Source: Gossypium raimondii (Eukaryota > Streptophyta > Magnoliopsida > Malvales > Malvaceae). Taken from it: a stretch of DNA of 64,000 bases. Shown here piece by piece: positions 25,987 to 36,809 of this stretch. The position numbers were made by a program, and so were the translations under genes. Each line of letters starts with the position of its first letter. Position 1 is the first letter of the stretch. The stretch lies in NCBI RefSeq assembly GCF_025698545.1, contig NC_068569.1:23126001-23190000 (forward strand), given 5' to 3'. Below the pieces are notes generated by a model. That model saw only the letters and a list, made by a program, of their open reading frames with translations. It was not told where the DNA came from and did no database searches.

Positions 25987-27881
25987 TGTTGGTATCCTAC
26001 CTGTCATTTAATTAGTCCCAATTTAAGAACCCTGACTAGGCAGTAGAAGAAAAGATAAATAAGAAGAAAAAAACAGAAGAAAAGAAGAAGAGAAAAATTC
26101 TAAATCCCAATCTTTATGACTCAAATCTGGATTAGCAAAATAAATAAAATGATAAAACCAAAACCCCCCAATGCCAAAACACATTTAAGATCCATCAGAG
26201 ATATCTTAGTACCGTCAAAAAGGGGTGGCAGACGAATGGCAGTGGTGGGTTGGTGCCTTGGTGGACACCGAATGGGTGTGGTCATGTGGCCTCTACTCTA
26301 GTAGTGATGATGGTGCAGCGTGAGGAAGGCAGAGTTGTTGGAGGAAGGTTGTGAGAAGAGATTGTTTGGAAGAATTCGAGAGCAAAACTATTGCTGCAAA
26401 ATTTGAAAAAACAAAAAACGTGTTGAAAATTTACACATCTATATGACCATTTACGAACTCTTGCAAAGGTTAAATGCTTTGCAATTAAGTTACCCATCTA
26501 TATACCATTTCATCTACCGACTTTTACTTTAAGAGAAAGCTCCCTAAAATATTAGAAAACACAGAAAAATTCGAAATCAAAATACCCTCATCTACCATCT
26601 CCACTGTCAGATGTAGATGAAACTTTGGCTACCGCTTCTCCTCTATAGACAAAATAAAAATCTGAGAAACCCGAATAAGGTTTTGGGTTGATAGATTCTA
26701 GGGATCTGAAAGTGGGTTTAATGAGCTTTGGAGGTAATGATGATATGCCATTGGTGATGAGTGGAGCTTTGGAGGTTGGGTTTACCTGGGTTTAGAAAGG
26801 GAAGTTTTAGTTCTGACGTTTCCTTAAAAATTCACCTCCCTTGCTGCTAAATGCTATGTTGGAATAGGAAAAGCTAACAATGACAATAACATTTTGTTGA
26901 TTCAGATTCGCCTCTCTCTTGTTTCGGCATCTCCATTTCTTCTTTTCTTCTCCTCTTCTTCTTTTATTGTTTTGTTTGGTTCTTAAATTGAGTTTCACCA
27001 TGGCTAGTTAATTAGCCATCTCAGCTAGTTAACGGGTCACATCAGGCGTCCCATTAGGTTTATAACGAAAGATGTTAGTGGGTGATTGAATTATTATTTT
27101 TTGATAATATTAGTGACTAAATTGTTATTTTTTTAAAATTAAATGATTGAATTGAAAGTTGAGTGTGTTTTATTATTGAAACAAAAGTTAAGTAACTTTT
27201 GGTGTAATTTACCTTAATAAATATTATATGTATATATATTATTTTTAAGTATTAGTGCGCCTCATCAAAAATATGATTATATGTATATATTATTTGAAAA
27301 TGACGTGATGACACAATATCATTTAATGGCACAATATATAGTTCATTAGAATTTCCTAACATTTTATTATTAAATAATAATACAGTGATTAAAATATTAT
27401 AAATTGATAATATTAATGATATTTTATAATAAATTAAAATTCAATGATTAAAAAGTAATTTAAATCATATATAAATAACTATTTTTATAGTTTTGTTTTC
27501 TTTTTCATCTTAAAAATTTTCTTCTAGTTATGGATAATAATCTTTAATTTAGGTAATAAGCATAAGTTATTAATTAATTTTTATATACATATTTTTTGAA
27601 TCCCTGCTGCGATTCATCGTTGGTTCATTGAATTTCATTATACTGAAGGAAAATTTTCATTCTTAAGCGCGCATTTTCTTTCTGGCCAAACAAACAAAAT
27701 CACAATCTTTGAAACAGTCGAAATGTCGCAACTAAAAGATCATACCTTATCATCTATTTTAAGCAAAAATGCTTTGATTTCAACGTTACATAACAATCCA
27801 ATCAACAAATTCCCATAATACCAAGCATCAAATTTACCCAAGAAACTACTAATGAACATTTATTCTAACCATAATTATGAA
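25987..27881. other. Spacer, no gene supported
   Basis: Positions 26040-27000 hold scattered short frames (26116-26301 +, 26807-27001 -) without family signatures. Positions 27000-27600 are AT-rich. The motif GGTGTAATTTACC near 27200 is the kind of edge seen in small TIR elements, but no partner end was established. Confidence 0.4.
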
Positions 27882-28763
27882 TCAAGACACAGTTGGACAA
27901 AACGTGATCAAATAATCTGACCCAGAACAAGTCCGAGTACTTGAGGCATCATCATAAGCATAACTATATGCTGTAGGACAAGCATTCTTGAACATCACCG
28001 AGAACTGCGTCGGCGAGCAAGTCTGAGGTGTAGCATGGTCGCCAGTGCAGCAAAACTCAGGCGAGTTAAACGCCGCACAGGCGCTTTTACAGGCTACGAC
28101 AGAACCCGAGTCAATGACCTGCAACTCGGGCGGGCAATTGGAATTAAGATCCGAGACACAGCCTGCATATTGGCAATCCCCTGAACCACCAGTTGCCCTG
28201 ACTCCTAAGGCAACGTTGTAACCATCCACCAGACTGACATCGTAAAAGTCCTTATCCCCCGAGCCTCCGCCTGCAATGGTGAACTCCACCAGGGAGACAG
28301 GTGGCGCGCCGCCGCCAGTACACTTCAGTACGCCACCACAGTCGCCAGTGACGCATTTCCCAGAGCCAGAGTTGTCAAATGTGCAGCCGGTTCGACCCCA
28401 GAATCGACCTGACCAGCCAGGTGGAGCCTGATATTGAGCTGATGAACCAGGTGCCAAAACAAATCCGCCCTCGCCAATCGCAGCACCGTTACCGGAGAGT
28501 GAACCTGGCCATACCATGAAACTGCAATGGTTTTGGAGTGTAAAAAGCGTCGCTGAAGACAGAATCGTCCCTGAAACCGTCATTAAAACCAAAGTTGAAA
28601 CAATGCAACTAGAATCCAAAATCAGCTTTCAACTAAAAATGATTCACAAAAAAAAGAAAGAACAAAAGACAAACAACAAGGATACTTTATAAATTACAGA
28701 TTTACCAAAAGAGAAGAGATTTAGAAAAAGAAGATAAAGCCCAGAAATCGCCATTGATGGCAT
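27882..28763 (-). CDS. Thaumatin-like protein (PR-5 family), two exons
   Basis: Secreted pathogenesis-related protein; the family acts in the apoplast or cell wall, and many members are antifungal. Model: exon 1 28763-28706, exon 2 28570-27882, total 248 residues. Exon 1 encodes MPSMAISGLYLLFLNLF, the signal peptide core. It ends one base into a glycine codon completed by exon 2; donor GTAAAT and acceptor TTTCAG fit. The single-exon alternative starting at 28619 begins inside the intron and gives a poorer signal. The mature chain would start near ATLFTLQNHC. The thaumatin signature (GRFWGRTGCTFD...) starts at residue 74. The 16 conserved cysteines are all present, as is the acidic stretch EFTIAGGGSGDKDFYDVS. 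The second Met (28754) is an equally possible start. No C-terminal extension or membrane anchor. Confidence 0.92.
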
Positions 28764-28840
28764 TTGTAAGGAAGGAAAGATTGAGATAAATGGGAAGGAA
28801 GTGGAGAGATTTGATGCAGGGCAAAAATGGGATGGTGAGG

Positions 28841-28852
28841 TGTTAATATAGA
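28841..28852 (-). promoter_or_regulatory. TATA-box-like element of the thaumatin-like gene
   Basis: The minus strand reads CTATATTAAC about 85 bp upstream of the ATG at 28763. This would place transcription start near 28815 and leave a leader of roughly 50 nt. Based on sequence and position only. Confidence 0.45.
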
Positions 28853-29646
28853 AAGTTGTTGTGTGTACCCCATAAATTTTGCTTGCAAATATAATAAAAG
28901 TTTGTCAAACTTTTCGTGCTCAGTTCTCTTTGGGAGTACTGAGTAAATTATCAAAACAATTTCTAACATCAATTTCCTCTCTTCTGTCTTTTCATGGTCG
29001 GTTATGATGCTTAGATTATTAATCTCTTGCTTCGGTTCTACAAACATGGTAATTCGTGTATTTGTATGATATTTTATGCTTTTTTTTTCTAATACTAATT
29101 ATGTTCTAAGATGCTATTTATTAAGTTCATACTTTATTTCGTATCTATACTTATATCACAACACCAATTTAGTTAAATAAATTATTTAATTTTTTAATAA
29201 AAGATCAAATGATATTTTTCATCTTTTACTAGTTTTATATAAGATTTATATGTAAAAATATCAATTAAGCCCCTATATTGATTTTGCATCCAATTAAGTC
29301 CTTGTCCTTAACTAAAATAACCAATTAAGCTCATTCGTTAACAGTTTTCGTCATTGACCACGTTGACCGTTAAAATAAATTGGCGCACCAATCAAATGGT
29401 GACATGTGGTAGCTTTTGGTTTAATCTAATATTTTCTCATAAAAATATTAAAAAATTAGAAAAAATAAAAAATATAAATATTATAAATTATAATAAATTA
29501 TAAAATATATTTTTTTATAAAATTAATATTTTTTAAAAAAACATTTAAAATAAAAACGTATTAGAATTCTTAAAAATAAAAAAATTGTAAATAATTATAA
29601 AAAAAATTAAATTTGATGTAAACTTATTATAAAAAAAATCATAAAT

Positions 29647-31900
29647 GTAACACCTCACACCTAATCTGATTGTCGAATCCAAATCACTACGTTGCTGAAG
29701 CAACTCAGGCTATCTCATTATACAATCATAAAATTTAATTTATAATTATCATTCAAACCAATTTAACCACCAATCATAATCACAATCACACATTCATAAT
29801 GTCCAAGAATCAAATTCATCATTTTACGGAGTTATACAAGGTCAAATTTAGAGTTAGGAATCGAATCCAAACTTAATTATCAAATTTTAGTGTTATCTCG
29901 AGACAGACTTTATTTATTTTTGATTTTTTTGCTTCGATGTTTACATGTCTTGAGGCACTAGAAGTGATGTCTCTAGGAAAGGTTCCTTAAGTCTCGAGAC
30001 CAACCTCCTCTATTTTCTCAATTAAGCTTCGGTGTTTGAAAATCTCAAGACAAGGAGTTCTTGTCTCGAGACTTGAAATAGGACAAAACTTGTTTAGGTT
30101 TGATGTTTCCATGTCTCAAAACAAAGCCCACTCTATCTCGAGACATGAAAGAATAGTCTAGAAACATAGGCCATTTTAACAACCCAAATAACAATTTAAC
30201 ATTCTTAAAGTCTTGAGACATCTCAAAACATGTACTTTCTATCTCGACACTGAATTATATAATGACCCTAAATGCTCAATTTCAAACATTCAAAACATTC
30301 CAAATACAACCTTAAACATACTTAAACTTTATATCAATGCCAAACCATCAAATTTACGCATATAAACACAATTGCACACCACCATTTCATAGCAATTCAC
30401 GCATAAATACCCAAACAACCAACTTGCCTATTCAAAACTCATATAAAACTAGCTTAATTAACTCCAAGTTACCAAATCGCAAACTCAGCACTAAACCACA
30501 ATTAACCTATGTACATGTCATATAGCCCAAAGTCATACATACATACATACATACATACATACATACATACATACAAAAGAGGTAATAATACATATCTCGA
30601 ACTGAGTTGTTGAGTTAGATGCTTGAATGTTGTCAATCTATGTCTACTCATGTCTAAGACTTGTGTACGGAAACAAACATAATTGTACACTGAATATTGA
30701 ATACTCAATAGTACTACTATAATTCAAATTCAATATATATAATTCGATTTAAACAAATAAATAAACCTAACATTAGCTATTTTACTCCATCACAAAGTCA
30801 ATAATCACATCATTTCCCAACTTCCTCATTCATTACATATTTCAACATTTCATACTTTCGTATTATGATGCATTTAATAATTCAAAATACCATTCAATGT
30901 CATTTTCAATATTTACTCATTTCGGCTTTTATTAACCAACGATAGTCACTAGGACGGATACTTGGATCTGTAAAATGAGTAAGTCCACGACCCTCTAGGA
31001 ATTGTGACTGTTTTATTCTATCATCCGAGTTGCTCGATAATGATGACTTTTAGTATTTGTCTGAACTGTTTTATTCTACCATCTTGGGTTGCCTGACAAC
31101 GATGGCTTTAGTATTTGCTCATTACCCTCAGGGAATTTGAGCTAGTAAACCACTGTATCAGTGACCCTATGACATGCCAACTATATCCGAATTAAGTCTA
31201 ACATCATTTAACAAGGCATGATCATTATTATCACCATTATAACACAATTCAACATGATATCAAAATCTCAATATAACATATATATATGTCTGTATCAAGC
31301 ATATTTTTACACTTAATTTTATATATATATATATATCACAATTCAAGCACTCAAGATTCTAAAATTCATCATTTTATAATTTGGAATGGTAATAACTTTT
31401 GATTTGCTTTATCGAATTGAAAATTGATTTAACATTTCTTTACTACAAACTTCTAACTTTCAATTTATGACATAAACTTTTAACATTTATTCAATTTAAT
31501 CAAATTATCCATATAAACAATTCTCCAAACTAAGCTTAAATCAACATTACCCATTATGATCTAACATGTTCTCCACTTAATCAAACTTATACAGTTATGA
31601 AAATCATGATTCCAAGATTTAAATTTTATCAGCATTCAACAATGGAAACTTGAATTTATTTCAACAATTGAAAATTCTAAACAGTGAGCAAAACATGCTA
31701 AAGTTTCAATATTCACAATCCATGAAAATTTTCAATTAAAAATCTTACCTACCTTAAGAATTTGGATTGACGAATACTAGGAAAAACTACCAAAATTTTT
31801 CTTTTCTTTCTTGCTTTGATGAACCGAATGTGGAAGAAGAGAATGGCTTTTCTCTTTCATTCCACTACCTACTTGTCCATATTAAGCTTAATTAATTAAA
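29647..31900. mobile_element. LTR-retrotransposon remnant nested in the TIR element
   Basis: It starts TGTAACACCTCACACC at 29647, a typical plant gypsy LTR edge. Positions 30950-31150 carry a two-copy repeat of ~60 bp starting ACTGTTTTATTCTA, with GC-rich dyads (CGAGTTGCTCG). A CATA microsatellite sits at 30534. The opposite end with TTACA was not found, so the element is truncated or diverged and the right limit is approximate. No protein domain is seen. Confidence 0.55.
30534..30575. repeat. (CATA)n microsatellite
   Basis: About ten uninterrupted tetranucleotide copies. Confidence 0.97.
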
Positions 31901-32199
31901 ACAATTTATATAAGTCAATGGTCATGATTCTTTGATGGTTGAATTACTGGAAATATAAGGTTGGGATCAAAGCGAACCGCTAACCTTATATTAATTATGG
32001 GTTATTGATTCTTAAGTACTTGTACGTGCATAAGCTTAATCAATTCTTTTATTTACTCATCATTTTAATTTAGTCCTATACGATTTATAATAATTAAATC
32101 AATTTAATTATTTGCTATCCCCACTTCTTAAACTCATAATCCATTCGTAACTTTCTCATTTCAACTTTTCGAACAATTTGATTTATTAAAATCGGTGAT

Positions 32200-32530
32200 G
32201 AGGCTTTTCGAATATCGATGAAAATTGAATCATTACAATAAAAACTTGAACCAAACCAGTTAGCCCGAAATCGGAAGGGTACTGGTCCGAGAAAAGCCAT
32301 TGGACCGATTGACCTGGAACTGGACGGTTGAACTGTTTTTTTTTTTTTAAATTTTTTTATCAAATCAAAATTTCATTATCAAACTATTAGCATATGCCAA
32401 GGTTTTCAGAATAAAAAATCGGTTTAATAGTTCAATTCTCAAGTCAACTGGTCTAATGGCTTTCTTCAGATCAATACCTTTGTTGATTTCAGTCTAATCG
32501 GTTCAACCGACAGATCCTGTCCAATTCAAA
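32200..32530. repeat. Low-copy dispersed repeat-like segment rich in GGTTCAAC/CCGGT words
   Basis: Positions 32230-32340 and 32400-32520 contain words such as AACCGGT-like, GGACCGATTGACC and CGGTTCAACCG. These recall short non-autonomous plant elements with GAACCGGT ends. Clear ends were not found. Confidence 0.3.
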
Positions 32531-33040
32531 TTTTTATGGGTTTTTTTTTATAATTTTTATAAGTTTATATAAATTTTCATACCTTTAATACTTTTTTTAC
32601 AATTTTTTTTTCTTATTTTTATAGAAATTTAATATGTTGTTATAAAATTTTAAATAATTTAAATATGTTTTATTAATTTTATAATTTATTAGAATTGTAT
32701 TAATTTTATAATTTATTAGAATTTTTTATTTTTATAATTTTATAACTTGATATCAATTTTTATATATTTTTAAATATTTAATAATTTGTATATTTTAAAT
32801 ATTTTTATGATTTTTAATATTTTTATAGGAAAATATATATTAAACAAAAAACACCAAGTGTCACTATCTCGATTAATCCATTAATTTATTTAACGGTCAA
32901 TATGGTCAATGATAAAACCATTAATGGAGGGGCTTAATTGATTAATTTAATTAACGACAATGACTTAATTGGGTGTGAATTTAATACATGAGCTTAATCA
33001 ATTTTTACTAGCTTTTTTGCATATAAACATTTATATAAAT

Positions 33041-33782
33041 ATTTAAATAAAAATAAAAAAACAATCTCTAACGTTTAAATTCAAAGCATATACTATTTTA
33101 CTTATAACTAAAATTTTGACTAATTTTTATAAAAATATAGTTTAAATATTAAATGTTTATATATTTGTATTATTTTTATACGGTGTCATATGATTGTATT
33201 CTTATTTTAGATTGTGAGATGAACTGGCGTCATTATATTTTAATTGTATAGTTTCACATTGATTTAGATTCTATATATTAAGTTTTATTTTATTCCAATT
33301 TATGTTTTCTATAAAATGCGACTTGATAAGTTTTATTTAAAGGGGTTTACTAATTACTACAGAGAAGAGGACTGCACGTGCAAGAGAAGCTTCAAATCAC
33401 GTGAGTTTCTCCTACGACTATGAATGCCTTTATGGTTTATGGTGTATTTTTTAGAAAATAAAATTTAATCACAAAGATAATTGCTATTTGACGTAAAGAG
33501 TTCCGAACTAAACTCATTAGATATTTTTTTCACTTCGAAAATAAAATATTGCTTTTATGGTTTATTTTTTTAGAAAATAAGATGCCTTTGAAATATATTG
33601 GTAACCAAGACACAGTAAGTATGTAAAAACTGTTTATATGTGAGGATAAAAAGAAACTTAAAAGGAATTAAGAAGGCTTCAAAGTATGTATTAATGTCAC
33701 TTTCTCAAAGGTTCTATCTATCTCACCTATATTTTAGTGTGTAAAAAAATCACAGGTAAATAAACTTCAAGAATACAATGAC
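33041..33782. other. AT-rich intergenic sequence
   Basis: No gene is visible on either strand. Confidence 0.5.
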
Positions 33783-34210
33783 TGTTGACATTTTGCATTG
33801 ATAGAAACAGTTCATTGAATATTGAGCGGAGAATAGCAAAAAAATCAATTTCTATAAAAAATTTTATAATAATTCTTTATAGAACAATTTATGATTATTA
33901 GAAGATAAAAGAGATAGAAAGAAACTTTTAATGTGTTCTATTTTTGTATCATACAAATAAAATTTGACTCGTATTTATAGGAGTTCTCATTTCTCTTCCT
34001 AGAAACATAATTATTCAATAGATATCTACTTGAATAATTATAAATTTTTGTTAATAATTAAGTAATATAACTTTTGGTAACACGTGACATAACTTACTAC
34101 TATGAATAGTGACAACTTTTGGTTAACAACCAAGTGATATAACTTTTGGATCACTTTAACTTTTAATTAAAACTATCGGAACATTATAAATATTTTAAAA
34201 TGTTCCAACA
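33783..34210 (-). mobile_element. Candidate copia-like solo LTR
   Basis: 428 bp that read on the minus strand from TGTTGGAACATTTT to ...AAAATGTCAACA. On that strand CTATAAATACGAGTC forms a TATA region at about 33970-33983, positioned as in a short copia LTR. No target duplication is evident and no primer-binding site adjoins, so the call rests on ends and length. Confidence 0.5.
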
Positions 34211-34361
34211 ATCTCTCCATTTTTAAAATATTTTAGATTTTGATAATATTGGAAATTGATTACATAAATGAATGTGTCTTACGATTGAACCTTCACTTAG
34301 TGAAAGTATGATAAAGTTAATCGAAATTGCATGGTAGATTATGTTTTGAACCTTCTATTCC

Positions 34362-35554
34362 GGCTATTTTACCCAAATAACCCAAAAAAATATTATATTT
34401 ACAAAAATAACCCAAGTTTAAAAACAATCACCAAAATAACCTAAAATGAACAGTACCCACTCTTTTTTTGCACCAATGATTGGCTAATCATTGTGTCAAA
34501 CTTAAAAAAATTATTTTTTTGGGTTCTGGCATGTCAATGGCCGGAACCCATGTATTTTTTTTAAAAAATTGTGTAATACTGAAATACGGATATGCGAAAA
34601 AGAAAAAAAACAAAAAAAAAATTTTGGGTCTTTGGCACATCAATGGCGGCACCAAGATACAAAAAAAAATTTATTTTTTTTCGTGTCAGAATCAGATAAA
34701 AAATACGAAAAAAATTAAAATTTTTTTTTGGGTGCTAACTTGTCAATGGCGGCACCCAAGATACAAGACAAAGAATTTTTTATTTTTTCGTATTTTTATC
34801 TGATTCGACACGAAAAAATAAAATTTTTTTCTTTGTATTTGTATCTTGGTGCCGCCATTGATGTGCCAAAGACCCAAAATTATTTTTTATTTTTTCGTAT
34901 TTTTTTATCTGATTCTGACACGAAAAAAATAAAAAATTTTTCTTTGTCTTGTATCGGGTGTCGACCATTGATGTGCCAAGACCCCAATTTTTTTAATTTT
35001 TCGTATTTTTATCTCGATTCGACACGAAAAAAAGATAAATTTTTTTTCTTTGTCTTTAGCGTCTTGGGTGCCGCCATTGATGTGCCAAAGACCCAAAATT
35101 TTTTAATTTTTTCGTATTTTTTATCTGATTCTGACACGAAAAAAAATAAATTTTTTTCTTTGTCTTGTATGTCGGCCATTGATGAAGCAAAGACCCAAAA
35201 AATTTTTTAATTTTTTCGTATTTTTATCTCGATTCGACACGAAAAAATAAAATTTTTTATCTTGTGTCTTGGGTGCCGCCATTGACAAAGCCAACACCCA
35301 AATTTTTTTTTTTTTTCTTTTTCAGATATCCAGTATTTCAAGATTACACAATTTTTAAAAAATACATGGGTTCCGGCCATTGATGTGCCGTAACCCAAAA
35401 AATAATTTTTTTAAGTCTGATACAATGATTAGCCAATCATTTGTGCAAAAAAAGAGTGGGTACTGTTCATTTTAGGTTATTTTGGTGATTGTTTTTAAAC
35501 TTGTGTTATTTTTATAAATATAATATTTTTTTGGGTTATTTAGGTAAAAGAGCC
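34362..35554. mobile_element. Foldback Mutator-like element (MULE) with perfect 9-bp target duplication
   Basis: 1193 bp with ends GGCTATTTTACCCAAATAAC and, read inwards from the right, GGCTCTTTTACCTAAATAAC. It is flanked by the identical 9-mer TTCTATTCC at 34353-34361 and 35555-35563. The terminal inverted repeats match closely over roughly 250 bp. The interior is an array of ~105-bp units in opposing orientations. The ORFs here (34480-34803, 34728-35210 and others) are repetitive shadows; there is no transposase. The 9-bp duplication and long TIRs fit a non-autonomous MULE. Confidence 0.93.
34530..35396. repeat. Inverted array of ~105-bp units inside the MULE
   Basis: The word GCCGCCATTGATGTGCC or a variant recurs at spacings of 97-116 bp. 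It is on the minus strand near 34530, 34631 and 34738, and on the plus strand near 34850, 34966, 35072, 35173, 35276 and 35373. Orientation flips near 34790. Most units also hold a TTTTCGT...ACGAAAA stem. The array is thus three units facing six. Confidence 0.88.
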
Positions 35555-35563
35555 TTCTATTCC

Positions 35564-36563
35564 ATTTGATTAGTTGAACCTTAAACAGTTGACAAAATGG
35601 CTAATTATTTGATAACCTTCAATATTTTCCAAAATGGATAACTTAATTTCATCTTAATCATGACTTTAAGTCCAATAAAGGATCGTATCTTCGATTGGAT
35701 AATTGACATTAAATGTTGTATGACGTTGATTGATTAAAGTGATATTTATTAAAAAAATAATTTAATATAAATTAATAGTTAATTTTAATTCATTTTTCAC
35801 ACTATATAGTCTGTGCCTACCCGTTTATTGTCGATTGACTACCGATCAACCAACTTTCACATAGTTCTTGGCATTTTCCATGTTTTTCGGCCTTGATGTT
35901 CAATTGTTCATACTTATATATCGGTATTTGGTGAGCTCATAATTGCTGAAGGAATAAATATCATACATAATATATTTTATATACTAACTTTGATCTGGTA
36001 CAAATTTTTATATATAATTTTAATTTTAATTTAATTTTCAATATTATTTATGGAAATTATTTTTCTTGAAGTAATGAAAATTGTTGATTGATATTTTACT
36101 AAAATAAAAAATAAATTTTAATATTTTCACATAAATTTAAATTATTTTTTCATAATGATAAAATATATAATTTAAATTAGGCAGTTTTTGTTGAACAAAC
36201 CCAACATAACTAAAAAAGAAGAACAAATATAAACACTTTTTCAGACATCCCATGTGTTTTTTTGACAAAGGAGACAGCAGTAACTCTCACCTTCACCATT
36301 TCACCAAAAAAAAAAAAAACGTTTAAACTGCAAGGCTTTGTTTAACTGCACCTAAAACGCGTTAATTTCTTTGCTTAGTAAGGCAGTTGGTGGAATCTTT
36401 TGTGAGGTCATCAGTCATGTGATTCATGTTCCATGTGGGAAATAGCAAAACCTAACACACACGCACAACAAACCCAGCTTAGTGTTTCATTTTAACCACA
36501 CTTGATGATGAGGAACTAATTCATCCTCGTATATCTGTTACCTTAATCCTGCATTTTTCAAGC
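35564..36563. other. AT-rich intergenic sequence
   Basis: No gene is seen; short frames only. Confidence 0.5.
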
Positions 36564-36571
36564 AAATAGTC

Positions 36572-36801
36572 CAGGGGGAAGCCAGAACAAATTATTAGAG
36601 GGGTCGAATGAAATTTTAATTTTTTATAGTCTATATTTTTATAATTTTAAAAAAAATAAATCAAATTTTTATAATTTTAGGAGGGCCGGAGTGCAATTTT
36701 AACTTTACTAATTTAAAAATTTTAAAAAAATTTAAGGACTTAAATAGTAGTTTTACATTTTAGGGGGGCCGAGCCCTGCCAGCCCCCTAAATCCGCCTCT
36801 G
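36572..36801. mobile_element. Short hAT-like non-autonomous element
   Basis: 230 bp with ends CAGGGGGAAGCCAG and, read inwards from the right, CAGAGGCGGATTTAG. It is flanked by AAATAGTC (36564-36571) and AAGTAGTC (36802-36809), an 8-bp duplication with one mismatch. A relative lies at 52361-52619. Confidence 0.75.
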
Positions 36802-36809
36802 AAGTAGTC

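Larger units (their letters stand above)
29233..33040. mobile_element. Long terminal-inverted-repeat element with nested LTR remnant
   Basis: Positions 29233-29400 and 32870-33040 are inverted relatives. Each holds two AATTAAGYCCC-type blocks separated by TCCAATTAAGTC or CCCAATTAAGTC, then an AACGGTCAA-type block and AGTGACA/GGTGACA. The outermost TTATATAA...TTTATATG is also mirrored. Next inwards both sides are extremely AT-rich (29400-29640 and 32540-32870). The interior between them holds unrelated LTR-like material, so a nested insertion is likely. A partial relative of the end occurs at about 10820-10960. Confidence 0.6.

Noticed and set aside
25834-26046. Short ORF across the right solo-LTR edge
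   Set aside because: It crosses the LTR/target-duplication boundary and has no domain.
26116-27001. Short ORFs between the solo LTR and the thaumatin-like gene
   Set aside because: No recognised family, no splice partners and skewed composition.
28571-28619. Single-exon start for the thaumatin-like protein
   Set aside because: The 16 residues it adds come from the intron; the exon at 28763-28706 gives a better signal peptide and correct phase.
34480-35398. Several ORFs up to 160 residues in the MULE
   Set aside because: They are translations of the ~105-bp repeat units in various frames, Phe/Lys-rich and mutually repetitive, with no gene features.
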